64,000 nt of DNA from Pedobacter punctiformis (lineage in GTDB: Bacteria; Bacteroidota; Bacteroidia; Sphingobacteriales; Sphingobacteriaceae): positions 248,001-312,000 of the forward strand of contig NZ_JAPWGM010000005.1 in the NCBI RefSeq assembly GCF_027213715.1, read 5' to 3'. The translations under genes and the position numbers were made by a program. Within the stretch, counting starts at the first letter, position 1; each line of letters begins with the position of its first letter. Positions 42,708-50,008 of this stretch are shown here, piece after piece. The notes beneath the pieces were generated by a model. It saw only the letters and a list, made by a program, of their open reading frames with translations. It was not told the DNA's origin and searched no databases.

Positions 42708-43427
42708 TTAGTTAAATTCTAAATATTCAGACCAGTTCAACTGATCTGGTAAAACCTGGTTACTAAATTCTAAATGAATTACTCTTCTCTTTTTACTATT
42801 CGTTGTTCGGTTTGAACCGTGAAAAAGCAAGGGTTTCATAATCATTATCCCGCCCTTTCCCAGATTGCAGGATACTTCTTTCTCAACAGACCGGTCAATA
42901 TTTTCAGACTTGTAAATACCTTTAAGATGAGAGCCGGGTATAACCTTTAAAGCTCCATTATCTTCATTTGTGTCATCGAGATGAATTCTGATCGTAAAAT
43001 TCTTTTCAAGGATATTTACCGGAGGTTGTACAGCAAACTGATTATGTTTGTTGGTATAAGGGCCAAAGCCTTTAATTTCTATCTTCCTATCAACTGAAAT
43101 CGTTAAATCCTGATGGTAGGCTACAAACCAGTTAGAAGTTTCAGGCTTATCAAAATAAATAGATTTTACAATAAAATAATCTTCTCCAAAAGAACTAGCG
43201 ATAAGACTTCTTAAATTATTATTAAAAATCAGATCAATAGTTTCGGGAATTTCTTTTAAAAATTGCCTTATTGCAAATAAATCTCTCGATTTTCTAAAGG
43301 TTTCTTTGTCGGAATTTATTTTGTTAATAATATCAAGAATAAATCCAATCTCCTGATCGTTGTAAATGTGATCGACAATGGTAAAACCATCCTTGTTTAA
43401 CTGTCCTAAATTAAAATCGGGATTCAT
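42708..43427 (-). CDS. Phytanoyl-CoA dioxygenase family protein
   Basis: 239 residues, double-stranded beta-helix 2OG-Fe(II) enzyme. VAYHQDLTISV supplies His-x-Asp, KVIPGSHLKGIY is the family signature, and MKPLLFHGSNRTT with RVIHLEF holds the distal His and 2OG-binding Arg. It should hydroxylate a small hydrophobic or amino-acid-like substrate. It starts right at the stop of the SRPBCC gene (adjacent, no gap), forming a two-gene operon. Confidence 0.85.
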   Translation of the reverse strand: MNPDFNLGQLNKDGFTIVDHIYNDQEIGFILDIINKINSDKETFRKSRDLFAIRQFLKEIPETIDLIFNNNLRSLIASSFGEDYFIVKSIYFDKPETSNWFVAYHQDLTISVDRKIEIKGFGPYTNKHNQFAVQPPVNILEKNFTIRIHLDDTNEDNGALKVIPGSHLKGIYKSENIDRSVEKEVSCNLGKGGIMIMKPLLFHGSNRTTNSKKRRVIHLEFSNQVLPDQLNWSEYLEFN

Positions 43428-43922
43428 TTAATTATTCAACATGGGTTTAAAACGGTTGTCTTTATTTCTTAAATCCAGGCCACCTTCGTAAACTGATTTT
43501 AAATTAACCAGGTAAAAAGACCAGCCATCGTGGCAACCCAGACGGATATTTCGTTTAGAAGAATCATCAACCGGAATGTTTTTCTGTGTAAGCTGTACAA
43601 TGGTGTATTCAAATTCTTGCTTTAAGTTTATCTCCACCAGGCAATTTCCTGCAAAAGTAAATTGAACAAAGTTCTTTCCATTTGCTTCTGTAATGTTGCC
43701 AAATTCAGTATCCTCATATAAATGCCAGTTCCATTTATAACGGTCGCCTTTTAAAGCAGGCTGATCTTTGCTTAATACAACATTGTTTTCATCTAAAAAT
43801 TCGGCGTGGCTTAAAAACCACTTTTCAATTTCAGTGGCTGTAGTCCATGCTTTGTAGATTTCATCAAGTTCGGCCTTAATGGCAATCTTTATTGTAAATC
43901 TGGTCCAATCGAAGTTTTCCAT
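43428..43922 (-). CDS. SRPBCC / AHSA1-type START-like protein
   Basis: 164 residues of the Bet v1-like fold: FTIKIAIKAELDEIYKAWTTATEIEKWFL (split at about 12-40), GDRYKWNWHLYEDTEFG, VQLTQKNIP, and DGWSFYLVNLKSVYEGG at the end. Such proteins bind hydrophobic ligands or act as co-chaperones; the function is not fixed. It abuts the phytanoyl-CoA dioxygenase gene, hinting at a shared hydrophobic substrate. Confidence 0.8.
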   Translation of the reverse strand: MENFDWTRFTIKIAIKAELDEIYKAWTTATEIEKWFLSHAEFLDENNVVLSKDQPALKGDRYKWNWHLYEDTEFGNITEANGKNFVQFTFAGNCLVEINLKQEFEYTIVQLTQKNIPVDDSSKRNIRLGCHDGWSFYLVNLKSVYEGGLDLRNKDNRFKPMLNN

Positions 43923-43938
43923 TGGTGTTTTATTTTAA

Positions 43939-45057
43939 TTATTTACTAAAAAGCAAACAAACAGGGGCACCCACTTCAATACGTTTACCGCTGTCGGTTA
44001 ATTTGCCCGAAATTTTATCCCGTTTAAAAATAACAACGTCATTTGTATACTGATGGGCAACCAATAAAAATTTACCACTTGCGTCAATACTAAAATTTCT
44101 TGGTCCTTTACCTAAAGTGCTGATGGTTTCAACAGGTCTTAATATTCCTGTCGGCAGAATCGCAAATACAGAAATTGAATTGGCATCGCCACGATTGGTT
44201 TCATAAAGAAATTTTCCATCTGCCGAGATATGAATGTCAGCACCATCAATTTTGCCGCTAAAATTCTTTTCGGTAGTACCAATTTCCTGAATTTTTTTCA
44301 GACTGCCATTTGAATAAACAAACCCGGTAATGCTGCCATTAAATTCGTGAGCCAGGTAAGCAAATTTTCCATTCGGACTAAAAGTAATGTGTCGCGGACC
44401 GGTACCAGCGTTAGTTTTTAAAACATTTTTGATGGTTAAAATTCTATCGTTACTTGTTGGATTATAGTTGTAAATGTAAATTTGATCTTCGCCTAAATCA
44501 TTACATATTAGGTATTTATGGTCGGGTGTAAATTTCACCATGTGTACGTGTGCACTTTTCTGCCTGCCTTTAGGATCAATACTTTTTCCGGTATGTTGAA
44601 TAATCTGCTTAGGATCTGTTAACGAACCATCTGCATTGCGGCCAAATACAACAAGGCTTCCGCCACTATAATTTGCGATAATTACATTTTGATTATCTGC
44701 AGTAATATAACAAGGGTCAGCGCCATGACTTTCTTGCTTATTGATAAAATTAAGCTTGCCATTTGCCGCATTAAAAGTAAAGGCACTAACCGCACTGGTA
44801 TTGCCGGTTTCGTTTACAGCATAAACAAATTTTCCATTTGAACTTAAAGTCAGGTAACTTGGATTAGCAACCTCTTTTGTTATGTTTTTTAATTTAGTGT
44901 TTCCGGTTAAAGTGTTAAAACCATAAGTGTAAATGCCTTCGCTCTTACCAGAGTTGGTATAAGTGCCGATAATTAGGTTGTATGTAATTTGTTTTTGCTG
45001 GGCAAATGCAAAGATCGAAATGGTGATAAATAAGAATAAGGAGCTGATTTTTTTCAT
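43939..45057 (-). CDS. Exported lactonase family protein (7-bladed beta-propeller)
   Basis: 372 residues with a signal peptide ending FAFAQ (about 19). Seven-bladed propeller of the 6-phosphogluconolactonase/lactonase (PF10282-like) type: LIGTYTNSGKSEGIYTY, VANPSYLTLSSNGKFVYAVNE, GPRHITFSPNGKFAYLAHE, HISADGKFLYETNRGDAN, GPRNFSIDASGKFLLVAHQ. The exported location suggests an extracellular lactone as substrate rather than cytoplasmic 6-phosphogluconolactone. Monocistronic. Confidence 0.88.
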   Translation of the reverse strand: MKKISSLFLFITISIFAFAQQKQITYNLIIGTYTNSGKSEGIYTYGFNTLTGNTKLKNITKEVANPSYLTLSSNGKFVYAVNETGNTSAVSAFTFNAANGKLNFINKQESHGADPCYITADNQNVIIANYSGGSLVVFGRNADGSLTDPKQIIQHTGKSIDPKGRQKSAHVHMVKFTPDHKYLICNDLGEDQIYIYNYNPTSNDRILTIKNVLKTNAGTGPRHITFSPNGKFAYLAHEFNGSITGFVYSNGSLKKIQEIGTTEKNFSGKIDGADIHISADGKFLYETNRGDANSISVFAILPTGILRPVETISTLGKGPRNFSIDASGKFLLVAHQYTNDVVIFKRDKISGKLTDSGKRIEVGAPVCLLFSK

Positions 45058-45158
45058 GGGTATATTATTGATATGAACAAATATGAGAAAAACTTAATGA
45101 ACTACCATCAATATTGCATCATCCGGTACCCGTATCAAAAGCTTAACTACCGGATAAC

Positions 45159-45184
45159 AAAAAAGGCAATCTTTCGATTGCCTT
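45159..45184 (-). terminator. Terminator of the pseudouridine synthase gene
   Basis: GGCAATC (45165-45171) / GATTGCC (45176-45182) with a GAAA tetraloop on the minus strand and a T6 tract. Confidence 0.88.
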
Positions 45185-45189
45185 CTGTA

Positions 45190-46719
45190 TTATTTGATTA
45201 AATGTTTGATCTGAATAAGCTCATGCTCCTCAAGATAACGCCATCTTCCTCTTGGTAAATCTTTCTTGGTTAAATTGCCATAAACTACACGGTCTAATTT
45301 TTCTACATTATAACCTAAATGTTCAAAAATACGACGTACAATACGGTTTTTGCCACTGTGAATCTGAATGCCAATTTCTTTTTTAGTGCCACCAGAAACG
45401 TAAGAAATATTGTCAGGTTTAATTAAACCATCTTCAAGTTCTAAACCGAAAGAAATTTTATTTAAATCGCCTTGTGATAAAGCTTTATCCAGCTCAACGT
45501 TATAGATTTTGGTAATTCCGTTTTTAGGGTGAGATAATTTATCTGCTAAATCACCATCATTTGTCATTAACAATAAGCCTGTTGTGTTGCGATCTAAGCG
45601 ACCAACCGGGTAAATACGTTCACGACTTGCTTTATCAACCAATTGCATTACGGTACGGCGTTCCTGTGGATCGTCAGTGGTGGTAATGTAATCTTTAGGT
45701 TTGTTTAACAGTACATAAACTTTTTTCTCCCGTTTAAGCAATTCGCCATTGTAGCGCACCTGATCTTTTGCAGGATCAACTTTGTGTCCAAGTTCTGTAA
45801 CTGCTTCGCCGTTTACGGTAATAATGCCTGCAGCAATTAATTCATCGGCCTTGCGACGTGAACAGATGCCTGCATTTGAAATATATCTGTTTAGGCGGAT
45901 TAAGCCTTTGTCTTCATTTGTTTTACGGGCAGGGGCGATAACTGTTCTTTCCGGACGGTTAAATTCAGTATCTCTTGGTTGCGACTCTTCACGTTTTCTG
46001 AATGGTCTGCTGTCTGCACCCTCTCTTGGTTTTACATCTCTTGAACTTCCGGCACTTGGTTTGAAGCCGTCAGATTTTCCTTCCCATGGTTTAAAACCTC
46101 TTGAGCCGCTATCTTTGGATTTGAAATCCCTGTCACCGGTTTTCGGTTTAAAATCTCTCGAATCTCTATCCTTAGACTTGAAATCTCTGTCTCCTGTTCT
46201 TGGTTTGTAATCTCTTCCACCATCTTTCGATTTAAAGTCTCTATCTCCTGTTCTTGGTTTATAATCTCTTGATCCACCTTCTCTTGGTTTATAATCTCTT
46301 GATCCACCGTCTCTTGATTTAAAGTCACGATCTCCTGTTCTTGGTTTGTAATCTCTCGATCCGCCCTCTCTAGGTTTAAAATCACGGTCACTACCTCTCG
46401 AAGTAGAATCTTTTGATTTAAACTCACGATCGCCAAATTTGAATCCCTTTGATTCTCCATCTCTCGATTTGAAGTCACGGTCTCCTGTTCTTGGTTTGAA
46501 ATCTTTTTTGTCTGCGAAAGATTTTGATTTGAAATCTTTACTTCCTGATGTTCTTGGGCGGGAACCCTCTCTTTGATCGGATGATTTTTTGAATTTACCG
46601 TCTCTGTCTTCAGAGCTACTTTTTTTTTCTGATCCGGCTGAATAACTTTTGCCTTCGCTTCTCCGGTTACCCGGTTTGGACTTGTCATCCCGACTGTTCC
46701 TGTTGTTTTTATTTATCAT
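45190..46719 (-). CDS. RluB/RsuA-type pseudouridine synthase with long repetitive N-terminal tail
   Basis: 509 residues. Residues 272 onward form a standard enzyme: S4 domain (LNRYISNAGICSRRKADELI), catalytic domain with VGRLDRNTTGLLL (Asp376), KIYNVELD and IHSGKNRIVRRIFEHLGY. The first 271 residues are a low-complexity, charged tail made of about ten tandem copies related to DRDFKSRDGGSRDYKPR. Such basic tails probably bind rRNA or form condensates. It isomerises uridine in rRNA. A good promoter lies at 46753-46784. Confidence 0.93.
   Translation of the reverse strand: MINKNNRNSRDDKSKPGNRRSEGKSYSAGSEKKSSSEDRDGKFKKSSDQREGSRPRTSGSKDFKSKSFADKKDFKPRTGDRDFKSRDGESKGFKFGDREFKSKDSTSRGSDRDFKPREGGSRDYKPRTGDRDFKSRDGGSRDYKPREGGSRDYKPRTGDRDFKSKDGGRDYKPRTGDRDFKSKDRDSRDFKPKTGDRDFKSKDSGSRGFKPWEGKSDGFKPSAGSSRDVKPREGADSRPFRKREESQPRDTEFNRPERTVIAPARKTNEDKGLIRLNRYISNAGICSRRKADELIAAGIITVNGEAVTELGHKVDPAKDQVRYNGELLKREKKVYVLLNKPKDYITTTDDPQERRTVMQLVDKASRERIYPVGRLDRNTTGLLLMTNDGDLADKLSHPKNGITKIYNVELDKALSQGDLNKISFGLELEDGLIKPDNISYVSGGTKKEIGIQIHSGKNRIVRRIFEHLGYNVEKLDRVVYGNLTKKDLPRGRWRYLEEHELIQIKHLIK
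46030..46520 (-). repeat. Tandem coding repeats in the pseudouridine synthase gene
   Basis: About ten in-frame degenerate repeats of 33-45 bp encoding variants of DRDFKSKDG and SRDYKPRTG. Their near identity means copy number could change by slippage without breaking the frame. Confidence 0.8.
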
Positions 46720-46752
46720 GATACGCTTTTAACCACATCAAAAATGCGGGCT

Positions 46753-46784
46753 GCAAATTTATGTAAAATTGATGAATAATACAA
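46753..46784 (-). promoter_or_regulatory. Promoter of the pseudouridine synthase gene
   Basis: On the minus strand, TTG (46782-46784) - 20 nt - TAaaTTTGC (46753-46761), close to the Bacteroidota consensus. A 34-nt leader precedes the ATG. Confidence 0.65.
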
Positions 46785-46913
46785 TTTTGAGATGCGTAAA
46801 AATTTGATCCAAAAATAGTCTCTAAAATAGGAAAAATCGGGTGAAAATCAAAATTCAAAAGCTACGTTTAAAGTACTTTAGAGCTTGATTTTTGCAGATT
46901 TATCTGTAACTAC

Positions 46914-46945
46914 TTGGTAATCTGACTATTATTTTTTAGCTTTGC
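46914..46945 (+). promoter_or_regulatory. Promoter of the lytic transglycosylase gene
   Basis: TTG (46914-46916) - 20 nt - TAgcTTTGC (46937-46945). Confidence 0.65.
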
Positions 46946-46973
46946 CAACGTTTTTTATAAGTTCACCAAAAAA

Positions 46974-46980
46974 AGGAGGA
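46974..46980 (+). promoter_or_regulatory. Strong Shine-Dalgarno site (AGGAGGA)
   Basis: AGGAGGA just before ATG 46983 is a near-perfect anti-SD match, rare in a phylum that mostly lacks such sites. It fixes the start of the transglycosylase gene. Confidence 0.75.
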
Positions 46981-46982
46981 AG

Positions 46983-47753
46983 ATGTTAAAGAAACACATC
47001 GTACCATTTGTAATAGTGGCAGCATTATTTATTATGGCAAAAGTGTTCGCTTACCAAATGCCCTTAGCACAAAAAAGTCTTTTAAAAGAAGAAAAATTAA
47101 ACACTACAATACCTACAACTGATAGCTTGAAAGAGGAACCTGTTTCCTTAATGGCTCAGTTAAATTTTGCTAAAGAAACCTTGCCCTTAGGCGATAAAAA
47201 GGTAGAAAGTAAAATGAAAAAAATCCTTGCAGCACACACCTATGGTAACCTGCAAACACACCGCTTACACAGAAAAGCGGCGGAATGGTTTCCGATAATT
47301 GAGCCTATTTTGGCCGCTTATGGAATTCCTAACGATTTTAAATACGTTGCATTGGTAGAATCCGGTATGCAAGCCGGTGTATCGCCCAAAGGTGCAGCAG
47401 GAATTTGGCAGTTTATGCCTGGTACTGCCCGCATGTATGGTTTAAAAGTAAATGGTAACGTTGATGAACGTTATAACTTGCGTAAATCTACAATTGCAGC
47501 ATGCAAATACATTAAAGAAATGTATGGCGGTTTAGAAAGCTGGACATTGGTTGCTGCGGCATACAATGTTGGCGATGGTCGCTTACGCAAGCAAATCAAT
47601 AATCAAAATCAGGATAATTATTATAAAATGAAACTGAACCGTGAAACGGGAGGCTACGTTTATAAATTAATTTCTATGAAACAGATTATGGAACACCCTG
47701 TACGTTACGGTTATGAAAAACCGAAACAATTATTGGCATATAACGCCGAATAA
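46983..47753 (+). CDS. Lytic transglycosylase (Slt/MltD-type catalytic domain)
   Basis: 256 residues with an N-terminal membrane segment (about 5-24) serving as signal or anchor. The SLT domain starts near residue 105: VALVESGMQAGVSPKGAAG (Glu126 catalytic), WQFMPGTARMYGLKVN and VAAAYNVGDGRL. No LysM repeats follow, unlike MltD. It cleaves peptidoglycan glycan strands to 1,6-anhydro products for wall turnover. Terminator at 47780-47808. Confidence 0.93.
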   Translation: MLKKHIVPFVIVAALFIMAKVFAYQMPLAQKSLLKEEKLNTTIPTTDSLKEEPVSLMAQLNFAKETLPLGDKKVESKMKKILAAHTYGNLQTHRLHRKAAEWFPIIEPILAAYGIPNDFKYVALVESGMQAGVSPKGAAGIWQFMPGTARMYGLKVNGNVDERYNLRKSTIAACKYIKEMYGGLESWTLVAAAYNVGDGRLRKQINNQNQDNYYKMKLNRETGGYVYKLISMKQIMEHPVRYGYEKPKQLLAYNAE

Positions 47754-47779
47754 TAAAATAAAAGACAAGCATTTGGTAA

Positions 47780-47808
47780 AGCGCTCCGGTTAACGGGGCG
47801 CTTTTTTT
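47780..47808 (+). terminator. Terminator of the lytic transglycosylase gene
   Basis: AGCGCTCC (47780-47787) / GGGGCGCT (47795-47802) with one wobble pair, then six or more T. Confidence 0.85.
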
Positions 47809-47852
47809 ATGATTAATAATCTGCATTACGGATTTTTTTTATTTTTGATGAG

Positions 47853-48896
47853 ATGTATAAGCTGAGAATCGATAAAATCATTAACCAACCGGGAGAAAAT
47901 ATAACTTTTCAATTAAAACCAGCCGAAACGGATTACCCTAAATACCTTGCCGGTCAGTTTATTTCATTGATTTTTGAAGGAAAACATAAAGAAATCAGGC
48001 GTTCGTATTCTTTTAATAGCTCGCCTGATGTTGATGAACCGCTATCAATTACGGTTAAAAGAGTTGAAAACGGAGAAATATCCAGGCTTTTACATCACAA
48101 AACGACTGTTGGAGATGTTCTTTTGGCTCAGGCGCCGCAGGGTATGTTCAGTTATTTACCTGATGACTTAGAAAAGGATGTTTTCTTATTTGCAGCAGGC
48201 GTGGGAATTACGCCGCTATTTTCCATTTTAAAAACAGCGCTGGTAACAGAACAAAAATCGTTGATTACCTTAGTGTATAGCAACAGATCTAAAGAAGATA
48301 CCCTGTTTTTTGATGAACTTAACGAGTGGCAGCTTAAGTATCCTGAAAGACTAAAAATTATTTATGTTTTTAGTAACAGTAAAAACTTGTTAACGGCCAG
48401 ATTAAATAAGTTTTATATTGAAAAGTTATTGAAAGCGCATTTAAAATTTGATCGGGATAATGCACTTTTTTACACCTGTGGACCAATTATTTATATGGAT
48501 TTGTGCCGGATTACTTTGCTGGGCATGGGCTACGATATCAAACAGATTAAGCGGGAAACTTTTGTGCTGCCGGAAGATGAACAGGATGAAGATGACGGTT
48601 CAGCAGAAAAAACGGTAGACAAAAATACCTACACAGTTGTACTGGATTTTAAAGGAGAAATTTATCAGCTGGATATTCCGTGGCCAAAAAGGATTTTAGA
48701 TGTGGCATTAGAGCATAAAATAAAATTACCTTACAGCTGTCACGCAGGTATGTGCAGTACTTGTGCTGCTACCTGTACAAAAGGAGGGGTAAGAATGGAT
48801 TACAATGAGGTATTAACCGATGACGAGCTATCTAAAGGTCGTGTTTTGGTTTGTACCGGGCATCCCACTGAAAATGGTACAACTATAAAATGGTAG
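47853..48896 (+). CDS. FNR-type oxidoreductase with C-terminal 2Fe-2S ferredoxin (PaaE-like)
   Basis: 347 residues. FAD domain with RRSYSFNSSP (about 50), NAD(P) domain with GVGITPLFSILK and YTCGPIIYMDLC. The plant-type ferredoxin domain (about 265-347) has CHAGMCSTCAATC and a final Cys in LVCTGHP (C-x4-C-x2-C-x~29-C). This domain order is that of PaaE, HmpX and phenol hydroxylase reductases, which feed electrons from NAD(P)H to an oxygenase or desaturase. No partner oxygenase is adjacent, so its acceptor is unknown. Confidence 0.92.
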   Translation: MYKLRIDKIINQPGENITFQLKPAETDYPKYLAGQFISLIFEGKHKEIRRSYSFNSSPDVDEPLSITVKRVENGEISRLLHHKTTVGDVLLAQAPQGMFSYLPDDLEKDVFLFAAGVGITPLFSILKTALVTEQKSLITLVYSNRSKEDTLFFDELNEWQLKYPERLKIIYVFSNSKNLLTARLNKFYIEKLLKAHLKFDRDNALFYTCGPIIYMDLCRITLLGMGYDIKQIKRETFVLPEDEQDEDDGSAEKTVDKNTYTVVLDFKGEIYQLDIPWPKRILDVALEHKIKLPYSCHAGMCSTCAATCTKGGVRMDYNEVLTDDELSKGRVLVCTGHPTENGTTIKW

Positions 48897-48919
48897 CCGG
48901 ATGGGCTTTTGGGCTCTTG

Positions 48920-48986
48920 TCAGTCCGGTTTGAGCAAAGCCAGCTATAAAAATACTTGGCTTCGCCCAAACAAAAATGCAGACTGA
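48920..48986. repeat. Imperfect intergenic hairpin repeat
   Basis: Outer arms TCAGTC (48920-48925) / GACTGA (48981-48986) and inner arms GTTTGAGCAAAGCCA (48928-48942) / TGGCTTCGCCCAAAC (48957-48971), 13 of 15 paired. It lies between the convergent reductase and VOC genes, probably a degenerate dispersed repeat that can act as a terminator. Confidence 0.6.
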
Positions 48987-49010
48987 TTTTAATTTTTTTA
49001 ATTCGGGAGA

Positions 49011-49448
49011 CTATTTCTGAACTTCATCGAAATTGATCATCCAGTTAATACCGAATTTATCCGTGAACATTCCGAAATAAGCACCCCAGAAAGTTTTGTC
49101 CATCGGCATGGTTACATTTCCACCAGCAGATAAACCAGCAAAAAGCTTGTCCGCTTCTTCAGCACTTTCTGTGTTGATAGAGATAGAGAAGTTGTTGCCT
49201 ATTACTGTGGCTTGTCCAAAAGCTTCAGAACTATCGCTGCCCATTAAAATGGTTTCTTTACTGATTGGAAGCGATACGTGCATGATTTTTTCGCCTTCTT
49301 CTGCTGATAGTGGAGCACAACCTTCAGCAGGCGGCATGTCTTTGTATTTTCCAAGGTATGGAAATTCACCGCCAAAAACGGATTTGTAAAATGCAAACGC
49401 ATCTCCGCAATTACCCTGAAAGGTTAGGTAAGGATTAATAGTTGCCAT
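49011..49448 (-). CDS. PhnB-like VOC family protein
   Basis: 145 residues: PYLTFQGNCGDAFAFYKSVFGGEF at the start (split), the PhnB/YjdN signature, then HVSLPISKETILMGSD and WGAYFGMFTDKFGINWMIN at the end. This branch of the vicinal-oxygen-chelate superfamily has no settled activity and often lacks the metal ligands. No operon partner. Confidence 0.85.
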   Translation of the reverse strand: MATINPYLTFQGNCGDAFAFYKSVFGGEFPYLGKYKDMPPAEGCAPLSAEEGEKIMHVSLPISKETILMGSDSSEAFGQATVIGNNFSISINTESAEEADKLFAGLSAGGNVTMPMDKTFWGAYFGMFTDKFGINWMINFDEVQK

Positions 49449-49607
49449 AATTTTAATTATTTGTTTTGTTGTTTGTTTAAAAAATAGTGTTGTACTAAAA
49501 TAACATAAAACGCAGATTCGAAAACAATAGGGGTATCTGTTAAGAATGAAGACAAAAATATAATAATTTTATAACTAGCCTAATTTAAAAATATTATTTC
49601 CGGACCG

Positions 49608-49811
49608 TTATTTTTTAAAAATTAGCTGGCGTAATGTCATTGCTTCTTTTATTAAAATCATAGCATTTTTCCCAATTCCATGCCATGATGCAACTTCAGC
49701 TTCGGTAAAGTTTTCAAAATCAGCAAGCGTTTGAATATTGGCCTCCTGAAGTGCTCTTTGTGCAGGTGCTGACAGCTTTAAGGCAATATAAAAAGTATCT
49801 GATTTATCCAT
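49608..49811 (-). CDS. 67-residue RpoA-CTD-like helix-hairpin-helix protein
   Basis: LSAPAQRALQEANIQTLADF followed by TEAEVASWHGIGKNAMILIKEAM closely resembles the C-terminal domain of RNA polymerase alpha and related stand-alone HhH proteins (SAPARRAL...LHGIGP). It probably binds DNA or a transcription factor. Short but well-formed ORF; a promoter is not clear. Confidence 0.78.
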   Translation of the reverse strand: MDKSDTFYIALKLSAPAQRALQEANIQTLADFENFTEAEVASWHGIGKNAMILIKEAMTLRQLIFKK

Positions 49812-50008
49812 AGTGCAATATTTTTATAAAAATACAAAACCCCGGTGGAGTACCTTGCGTTAAGTTAAAACATTACAAATGTAAATATGACAATTTTTCC
49901 TTAATTAGGATTGGTTTGGGCTTTCAAATTGATAAAATTTTTAGCAATTTTGCCGATTGGAGTTTGGTTTGTTTTTAAGGGCGAAATCCTCACACTTTTT
50001 TAATATAT

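Noticed and set aside
46030..46520. Regular repeats that could look like a CRISPR array
   Set aside because: The units are in frame, encode D/R/K/S/G-rich peptide repeats of a continuous pseudouridine synthase gene, and have no unique spacers or cas genes nearby.
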